Below are positions 6,300-11,288 of a stretch of DNA of 11,288 bases, in pieces. Source of the DNA: Betaproteobacteria bacterium (GTDB taxonomy: Bacteria > Pseudomonadota > Gammaproteobacteria > Burkholderiales > SG8-41). Each line of letters begins with the position of its first letter. Positions within the stretch are counted from its first letter, which is position 1. The position numbers and the translations under genes were made by a program. Location of the stretch: contig JAJTHX010000127.1 of NCBI GenBank assembly GCA_021300125.1, positions 1-11,288 on the forward strand, read 5' to 3'. The notes under the pieces were generated by a model. It made no database searches. It was not told the DNA's origin and was given only the letters and a program-made list of their open reading frames with translations.

Positions 6300-6569
6300 G
6301 GCCACGAACCCGCGGATTTTTCCGCTACCGCCGCGCTGTGTGAACTGATGGACGCAGGGGTCAGCGTCGATATCAGTGTTACCCATCTGGCCGGTGCGGT
6401 GAACAAGCCGCTGCCGTTCCTGCTGCCGTTTACCCCCGACTGGCGCTGGATACTGGAGAGGTCCGACGCGCCCTGGTATCCGCGCGCGACGCTGTACCGC
6501 CAGACGGTTCCCGCGGACCTGCCTTCGGTGATCGCGCGGGTCAGGGCCGGCCTGGCCGCATCAGGCTGA
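6300..6569 (+). pseudogene. 3' remainder of the TPR-glycosyltransferase-like gene, after the premature stop
   Basis: In the same frame as the gene ending at 6299, this stretch reads GHEPADFSATAALCELMDAG, then VSVDISVTHLAGAVNKPLPFLLPFTPDWRWILERSDAPWYPRATLYRQ. That is clearly the missing C-terminus of the glycosyltransferase domain. The family pattern as I recall it is DFADTAAL...[30 protein letters not shown]. Several conserved positions are altered here (VDT to VDI, AVAH to SVTH, VW to LP). The last ATG-initiated piece (6348-6569, 73 codons) has no obvious ribosome-binding site and is unlikely to be a functional protein on its own. The natural TGA is at 6567-6569. Confidence 0.8.
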
Positions 6570-6581
6570 GCCCGCTCAGCC
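6564..6581. terminator. Hairpin holding both stop codons of two convergent genes
   Basis: ggctgag (6564-6570) and ctcagcc (6575-6581) are a perfect 7-bp inverted repeat with loop cccg. The arms contain the TGA of the TPR-glycosyltransferase frame (6567-6569) and the TGA of the LysR gene (6578-6576). There is no T-run on either side, so it is at best a weak bidirectional terminator. Confidence 0.4.
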
Positions 6582-7493
6582 GTCCTGGCTTCCGCGCCAG
6601 GGCGGTGCGCTGAACATCGCGACGAGGAAATCGATGAACGCCCGGTGCTTGGGCGCCAGATTCTGGTGGTGCGGGAAGAGCACGGAAATTTCGTAGCCCC
6701 CTGCCTTGTGCGCGGGGAGCACCTCAATCAGATCGCCCGCCGCCAGCTCGCTGCGGACGTAGTAATCGGCGACCTGGATCACGCCGATGCCGGCCACTGC
6801 GGCGGCCACCAGCGCTTCATTGCTGTTGAGGGTCATCGCGCCGTGCAGCGGTCGGGTGTATTCGCCGTCCGGCCCCTTGAAACGCCAGTGCCGGATGCGG
6901 CCGTTGCGCGGCCGGCGGTAGACGAGGCAGGCGTGCTGGTCGAGGCTTTCCACCGATCGGGGCATGCCGTGGCGGGCGATGTATTCCGGCGAGGCGCACA
7001 CTGCATAGCGGCAGCGCGCGAGCTGGCGCGCGGCCAGCCGCGAGGGTTGCAGCTCGCCGGAACGGATCGAGATGTCGAGTTCGCTGTCCCGGGTCTGGGC
7101 GCTGAAATCGCGGCAGATGACCTCCAGCGTGATACCCGGGTACTGGCGCAGGAATCGCGGCAGCTGCGGGATCAGCCACATCCGGCCCAGGCCCTGGGGC
7201 ATGCCCACGCGCAGCAGCCCTGCGGGTTCGCGCCCGGACTGGCTGGCCACGCGCTCGGCATCCTCGAGGTCGCGCACGATCTGGCTGCAACGGGAGTAGA
7301 ACTCGCTGCCCTCCGGGGTCATCGCCACCCGCCGGGTGGTGCGGTCGAGCAGCCGCACCGAGAGCTTTTTTTCCAGACGCGCCAGCGATGCGCTGACGGC
7401 GGCCGTGGTGACGCCCAGCTTGCGCGCAGCCCCGCTCAGGGTGCCGGCCTCGACCACGTTGAGGAAGACCAGGATGCCGTGCAGATTGTCCAT
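6576..7493 (-). CDS. LysR-type transcriptional regulator
   Basis: A 305-residue LysR protein. The N-terminal winged helix-turn-helix spans about residues 3-60 (HGILVFLNVVEAGTLSGAARKLGVTTAAVSASLARLEKKLSVRLLDRTTRRVAMTPEG). The effector domain follows: LLRVGMPQGLGRMWLIPQLPRFLRQYPGITLEV, DISIRSGEL, CRYAVCASPEYIARHG, HACLVYRR and MTLNSNEALVAAAVAGIGVIQVADYYV. The pattern is that of the common AaeR/DmlR-like LysR group. The ATG at 7493 is preferred because it gives the standard start MDNLHGILVF. Upstream in-frame starts (ATG 7535, GTG 7547) would place the operator-like repeat at 7507-7534 inside the coding region. No Shine-Dalgarno is seen. It is divergent from the second Bug receptor gene, which it probably controls together with itself. 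The effector is unknown. Confidence 0.92.
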   Translation of the reverse strand: MDNLHGILVFLNVVEAGTLSGAARKLGVTTAAVSASLARLEKKLSVRLLDRTTRRVAMTPEGSEFYSRCSQIVRDLEDAERVASQSGREPAGLLRVGMPQGLGRMWLIPQLPRFLRQYPGITLEVICRDFSAQTRDSELDISIRSGELQPSRLAARQLARCRYAVCASPEYIARHGMPRSVESLDQHACLVYRRPRNGRIRHWRFKGPDGEYTRPLHGAMTLNSNEALVAAAVAGIGVIQVADYYVRSELAAGDLIEVLPAHKAGGYEISVLFPHHQNLAPKHRAFIDFLVAMFSAPPWRGSQDG

Positions 7494-7506
7494 GGGGGGT
7501 TGCGCG

Positions 7507-7534
7507 TGATTGTTAATGACGGAATTAACAGTCA
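7507..7534. promoter_or_regulatory. Inverted repeat, probable LysR binding site
   Basis: The core tgttaat (7511-7517) and attaaca (7524-7530) are perfect inverted repeats around six bases. The symmetry extends by tga/tca after one mismatch, giving 10 of 11 pairs over 28 bases. It contains AT-rich T-N11-A type dyads as expected for LysR proteins. It starts 13 bases upstream of the LysR ATG and about 130 bases upstream of the divergent receptor gene. A TAGAAT on the minus strand (7539-7534) abuts it and could be the LysR gene's -10 element. Binding is inferred. Confidence 0.6.
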
Positions 7535-7661
7535 TTCTAGCCCGCACCGCCTTGCGCGGCGCGGGTCCGCATCAAAGAATCCCTGTTCACTATCACGCCG
7601 CAGGGGGATACCCCGTTGCGGCACAACAGCCCCGTCACAGGGGCGATGACCCGGAGGAATG

Positions 7662-8660
7662 ATGAAATCCAGACATGCACAGGTGATCGCTGTTACGGCG
7701 CTGTTGCTGGCGCCGCTGTGGCTGGGGCAGACGGCCGCGCAGGCACAGGGCTGGCGGCCGGACCGGCCGGTGGAAATCATCGTGCCCACCGGGGCCGGCG
7801 GCACCAATGACGTGATGGCCCGCCTGATCCAGCAGACCTTCCAGGCCACCAAGCTGGTGACCACGCCGATAGTGGTACTGAACAAGGCCGGCGGCAACCA
7901 GAACCTTGCCACGGTGCACCTGGTACAGAACAAGGGCAATCCGCATGTGCTGCTGTATTCGACCGCGACCATTTTCACCAACGAGATCGCTGGCCTGACC
8001 AAGGACAAGTACACCGACCTGACGCCGATCGCGCTGCTGCTGGTGGATTATTCGGTGGTGACCGTGAAGGCGGATTCCCCGCTGAAAAGCATGCGCGAAC
8101 TGGTGGCGCGCCTGAAAGCGGATCCGGGCTCCATTTCATTTGGCCTGGTCAGCCGCGGCGGCCCCAACCACCTCGCCCTCGCGCAGGCGATACGCGCCGC
8201 GGGCCTGGACCCGAAAGCGCTGCGGCTGGTGGTGTTCAAGACCAATGCCGAATCCATGACGGCGCTGATCGGCGGCCACATCCAGGCGGTGGTGTCTTCA
8301 GTCAGCGCCGCTCTGCCCCAGGTCGAGGCGGGTCAAACGCGGATGGTCGGCATCGCCGCGCCGCGCCGCCAGAGTGGCAAGCTGGCGCAGGTGCCAACGA
8401 TGCGCGAGGAAGGCATGAACGCGACCGGCATTGCCAACTGGCGCGGCATTCTCGGCGCCGGCGGCATCAGCTCGGCCCAGGCTGCGTTCTGGAGCAATGC
8501 GCTGGCCAAGGCCGTCGTCACCGACGAGTGGAAAAAGCAGCTCGAGGAAAACAGCGTGGCTTCCGAATTCATTTCGGGTGAGGCTTTCCGCAAATGGCTG
8601 GCGGAGGCCTACGAAGACACCCGTTCGGTGATGTCGGATCTGGGCCTGGTGGCGAAGTAG
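7662..8660 (+). CDS. Tripartite tricarboxylate transporter substrate-binding protein (Bug/TctC family)
   Basis: A 332-residue periplasmic receptor. The signal peptide has a basic start (MKSRHAQ), a hydrophobic run VIAVTALLLAPLWLG and an AQA-type cleavage site before QGWRPDRP. Mature features are WRPDRPVEIIVPTGAGGTNDVMARLIQ, VVLNKAGGNQNLATVHLV, GNPHVLLYSTATIFTNEI, LTPIALLLVDYSVVTVKADSPLKSM, the SISFGLVSRGGPNHLALAQAI block, VPTMREEGMNATGIANWRGILGAGG and a C-terminal SDLGLVAK. It belongs to a different Bug subgroup from the receptor at 2735. GGAGG (7653-7657) lies four bases before ATG 7662 and only one before ATG 7659, so 7662 is preferred. It is divergent from the LysR gene and no TctA/TctB follows. 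The ligand is unknown. Confidence 0.92.
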   Translation: MKSRHAQVIAVTALLLAPLWLGQTAAQAQGWRPDRPVEIIVPTGAGGTNDVMARLIQQTFQATKLVTTPIVVLNKAGGNQNLATVHLVQNKGNPHVLLYSTATIFTNEIAGLTKDKYTDLTPIALLLVDYSVVTVKADSPLKSMRELVARLKADPGSISFGLVSRGGPNHLALAQAIRAAGLDPKALRLVVFKTNAESMTALIGGHIQAVVSSVSAALPQVEAGQTRMVGIAAPRRQSGKLAQVPTMREEGMNATGIANWRGILGAGGISSAQAAFWSNALAKAVVTDEWKKQLEENSVASEFISGEAFRKWLAEAYEDTRSVMSDLGLVAK

Positions 8661-8679
8661 GGCGGCCTCGCCCTACTTC
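8654..8679. terminator. 11-bp hairpin containing both stop codons of the convergent genes
   Basis: gaagtagggcg (8654-8664) and cgccctacttc (8669-8679) pair perfectly around a gcct loop. The TAG of the Bug receptor gene (8658-8660) and the TAG of the DUF748 gene (8675-8673) lie at symmetrical positions in the stem. The intergenic gap is only 12 bases. Neither side has a T-run, so any termination may need Rho or act mainly to protect 3' ends. It is likely to serve both genes. Confidence 0.6.
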
Positions 8680-11288
8680 AGGGGCTCAAAGGACAGCTTC
8701 GCCGGCACGCCAATCTTGACCGCTTCGTCCACCGCTTCGGCGGCTTTGATCGTCATTCGCGCGGGATCGATTTTGGCTGTTTTCGCCATCGCTGCGGCAA
8801 TCGCTTCGGCCCGCGCTTTGCCCAGCTCGCCAAGCGCGGCCGGCGGCAGCGGTTGCAATTCGACCAGCCGCTGGTGCATGGCGACGTACAGTTCACGGTC
8901 GCCGCCGCCGCGGCCGACCAGTGCCAGCGCGGCATTCACCCGCGAAGCCTCGCGCCCGCTGCTTTTGCGGTAGCTCTCGACGAACTGAGTCACTGCATTG
9001 CCACCGGCGCGTGTTTCCAGCATCTGCTCCAGCGCGCGCTGGGTTTTCACGTTGTCGAACCCCACCGGGCCGGGATCCTCGCCAGGCGCGAGCCTGGTGC
9101 CTTCCCGTGCAGCGAGATCGGCTCGCACTGCGGCGGCGCGCAGGGCCCTTCCATCAATGTCCTTGTGCCAGGTGCCCTGCACCTGCAGCTTGAGCTGGGG
9201 CCGCTTCTCCAGGCCTTCGGCGACACGCCGCAGTTTTTCCAGTTCGGTCGGCAATACGCGCGCACCGCCGGCGTCAAAAACGATATCGCCCAGCGTATCG
9301 GCGTTGCCGCCAAACAGTGAAGACAGCGCGCGAAACGGCGCGGTGACAATGCGCGTGAGCACGGTGCGGATGGCCTGCCAGACCAGGTGGCCATAGCTGA
9401 ACTCGGGGTTGTCGACGTCGCCCGAGACCGGCAGCGCGAGGTCGATCCGGCCCTGGCTGTCGGTGAGCAGCGCGATCGCGAGGTCGAGCGGCAGGCTGAC
9501 CGCGGTCGGACTTTCGACACGCTCGCCCAGCGTGAATTTTTCCAGCAGCAGCTTGTTGTCGCCGGCGAGTTTGCTGTTCTCGACTTTGTATTGGAGGTCG
9601 AGCGACAGCTTGCCCGAGGCGATACGCCGGCCGGCGAAGGTGGCGGTGTAGGGCGTCATCGGCGGCAGGTCAACGTTGCGGAAATTGACTGCGATGTCAG
9701 TGAATTTTTTCGGCGCGAAGGGCTGGATCGTGCCTTCGGCGCGGGCGAGGCCGAATTCCGCGATGCCGCCTTCGAATCTCAGGTTGGCGCGAGATTCCGG
9801 TGCCGAGGAGAGACCGCTGGCCGAGCCGTTGAGATTCCTGATGAAGGTGGAGAAGGGCAGGACCAGACTCTGGTCGGAAAAATCCATGGCGCCGCCCTCG
9901 ACGCTGATGCGGTTGACATTGATCGTCATCGCCGCCGCGGTTGCGGGCGGTGTGGATGCCGGCGCGGGAGAGGGCGAGGCGGGGGTGGTCGCTGCAGGCG
10001 CGGCTGGCAGCGGAGCGGCCGCGGGTGCCGAAGGACGCCGGATCGCGGCGAGATTGGTGGTCTTGTCCTTGTTGATGAGCAAGCGGAGATAAGGCTCGCT
10101 CAGTACGACCTGGGCGATCGCCAGACGGTTTTCACCGATGTCGGCATCGAGGTCGGTGGCTGCAAGCCGCTTGAACGCAAACAGACGCTCGCGGTCGCTC
10201 GCCACCCGCAGTTCAACCGACTCGGCTGCAACATTGCCGGTATAGCGGATGGCGCCTGGGGATTTGCTGCCGTTCCACAGCACGCGGCCTGTGGCGCCAA
10301 GGCTGCCCGAGGCCAGTGTCAGCGTGGTGTCGCGCTTGAGCAGGGTGTCGAGGGGCGCCAGGGTGAGCGTCTCGAGGTCCACGCGCAGGTCTGCGGTTTC
10401 ACGGCCGGGATCAACGTTGCCCCGGACCTTGAGGCTGCCGCCCTGTTTCACGCGCAGGGCGAGGTCCAGTGCCGCCGCACCCTTACCGGGCCAGTTCAGC
10501 CGCGTCAGGCTTGCGTTGATCGCCTCCAGATCATAGGCCAGCGCAGGCTGGTAGGACTGGTCAGCGAAAGCAATGCTGTGGCCGGCCACGTCGAAGCGCT
10601 CGACCGCAATCTTCAGGGACGAAGGCTTGGGCTGCGAGGGTTTGCGCGCCGCGAACAGATCAGCGAGCGCGATGCGGCCTTCGGTATCGCGGGCGATGCG
10701 GGTGAGGCCGCCGGCGAGACGGGCGGTGGCCACTGCGAGCCGCTGCTGCTGCAAGTCGAATGACAGACCGTTGATCCCGGCGTCCTCCACGCTGATCAGC
10801 GCTTCCGTTGCGGACAGCGGTTGCAGTGCGATGCCGCCGGCCCTGGCGGACAGGTCCTGTACCTGGACCTGGGCCTTGCCGCCGAGGGCGAGGTTCATGG
10901 CGAGTTTGGCTTCGAGGTTTGCCAGCGTCGCCCGCAGAGGCGTTACCCGGCTCATGTCGGTGAAGGACAGCGACAGCGGGCCGATCGCGATCTGCGGCAG
11001 CAGCACCTGCCAGGGTGCCGCAGTCGATTCGCCGGCGGCCAGGCCCGCCGGGGCCGGTTTCTCGGTTGCCGTGGCGCGGACCAGCTGGGACCAGTCAGGC
11101 ACGCCCCCGGCATCGAGGGTGACATCGACCGCGGCATCGGCAAGGCGGATGTTTTTGAAATTCAGGGTGCGCGATTCGAGTTCGAAGCTGCCGTCCTCGA
11201 GCGCCAGCGTGCCGAGCCTGAGCAGGGGCTCGCGGCTGTCGGGCTTCGCCACCACGAGATCCTTGACGCTGAATCCCAGTTCGCTTAC
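8673..11288 (-). CDS. DUF748/AsmA-like large envelope protein, N-terminus outside the window
   Basis: At least 871 residues; the frame is open to the window edge, so the true start is upstream and the internal GTG at 11255 is not the start. It belongs to the DUF748 group of AsmA-like proteins, which are long beta-rich periplasmic proteins thought to act in outer-membrane assembly or lipid transport. A recurring unit ending in F-x-D-x-S-x-x-x-P is visible at about residues 95-131 (LSLSFTDMS), 225-266 (HSIAFADQSYQP) and 453-493 (GAMDFSDQSLVLP). A Pro/Ala-rich low-complexity linker lies at about 416-454. The strongest signature follows: TATFAGRRIASGKLSLDLQYKVENS, LGERVESPTAV, LAIALLTDSQGRIDLALPVSGDVDNPEFSYGHL and IVTAPFRALSSLFG. 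The tail from about 663 (IVFDAGGARVLPTELEKLRRVAEGL) is OmpA-like but lacks a clear peptidoglycan motif. Confidence 0.9.
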   Translation of the reverse strand, partial: VSELGFSVKDLVVAKPDSREPLLRLGTLALEDGSFELESRTLNFKNIRLADAAVDVTLDAGGVPDWSQLVRATATEKPAPAGLAAGESTAAPWQVLLPQIAIGPLSLSFTDMSRVTPLRATLANLEAKLAMNLALGGKAQVQVQDLSARAGGIALQPLSATEALISVEDAGINGLSFDLQQQRLAVATARLAGGLTRIARDTEGRIALADLFAARKPSQPKPSSLKIAVERFDVAGHSIAFADQSYQPALAYDLEAINASLTRLNWPGKGAAALDLALRVKQGGSLKVRGNVDPGRETADLRVDLETLTLAPLDTLLKRDTTLTLASGSLGATGRVLWNGSKSPGAIRYTGNVAAESVELRVASDRERLFAFKRLAATDLDADIGENRLAIAQVVLSEPYLRLLINKDKTTNLAAIRRPSAPAAAPLPAAPAATTPASPSPAPASTPPATAAAMTINVNRISVEGGAMDFSDQSLVLPFSTFIRNLNGSASGLSSAPESRANLRFEGGIAEFGLARAEGTIQPFAPKKFTDIAVNFRNVDLPPMTPYTATFAGRRIASGKLSLDLQYKVENSKLAGDNKLLLEKFTLGERVESPTAVSLPLDLAIALLTDSQGRIDLALPVSGDVDNPEFSYGHLVWQAIRTVLTRIVTAPFRALSSLFGGNADTLGDIVFDAGGARVLPTELEKLRRVAEGLEKRPQLKLQVQGTWHKDIDGRALRAAAVRADLAAREGTRLAPGEDPGPVGFDNVKTQRALEQMLETRAGGNAVTQFVESYRKSSGREASRVNAALALVGRGGGDRELYVAMHQRLVELQPLPPAALGELGKARAEAIAAAMAKTAKIDPARMTIKAAEAVDEAVKIGVPAKLSFEPLK

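Noticed and set aside
7601..7644. Short gggg-ata-cccc and gcccc/ggggc hairpins before the second Bug receptor gene as a riboswitch
   Set aside because: The stems are only four to five pairs and match no riboswitch class I know; too weak to call.
6645..7649. A 334-codon plus-strand open frame opposite the LysR gene
   Set aside because: His/Arg/Ala-rich antisense of an intact LysR regulator; no domain and no ribosome-binding site.
9387..10763. A 458-codon plus-strand open frame inside the DUF748 gene
   Set aside because: Gly/Arg-rich shadow with no motif, fully antisense to a strongly supported DUF748 coding sequence.

Overview
The window looks like a chromosomal segment of a GC-rich betaproteobacterium, probably Burkholderiales. 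The taxon is inferred from family content: two Bug-type receptors of the tripartite tricarboxylate transporter (TTT) class, a family III CoA-transferase beside one of them, LysR control, a large DUF748/AsmA-like protein, and a GroEL with a Gly-Met tail. No marker gene complete enough to name a genus is present.

Left end (1-1032), core genes. The C-terminal part of GroEL is followed by a perfect 15-bp hairpin containing its stop codon and then by a canonical UUCG-loop terminator. Next come a small two-helix membrane protein and a tRNA-Phe (GAA) with encoded CCA and a recognisable promoter.

Accessory patch beside the tRNA (about 1134-2500). It holds the first 21 codons of a conserved protein cut off abruptly, a compact two-gene minus-strand module (winged-helix regulator plus DxD nucleotidyltransferase, ATGA overlap, toxin-antitoxin-like), a dense cluster of GTTGT/ACAAC inverted repeats directly at the regulator's start codon, and what looks like the last 29 codons of a transposase. 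Together these suggest an insertion site next to tRNA-Phe, although no integrase or duplicated att site is visible.

Catabolic/transport block (2735-5023). A Bug-type periplasmic receptor is followed by a CaiB/BaiF CoA-transferase. This fits solute capture followed by CoA activation of a carboxylic acid, with the substrate unknown. The membrane subunits TctA/TctB are not in the window.

Decaying gene (5103-6569). A TPR-glycosyltransferase-like gene is interrupted by an in-frame amber codon at 6297, has a 9-residue deletion in its fifth TPR, and has lost several positions that I recall as conserved. It converges on a LysR regulator (6576-7493), which is transcribed divergently from a second Bug-type receptor (7662-8660). 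A long inverted repeat in the divergent intergenic region is a good LysR-site candidate.

Right end (8673-11288). A large DUF748/AsmA-like envelope protein on the minus strand runs out of the window at its N-terminal side. At both convergent junctions (6564-6581 and 8654-8679) a perfect hairpin contains the stop codons of both genes, echoing the one at the groEL stop.
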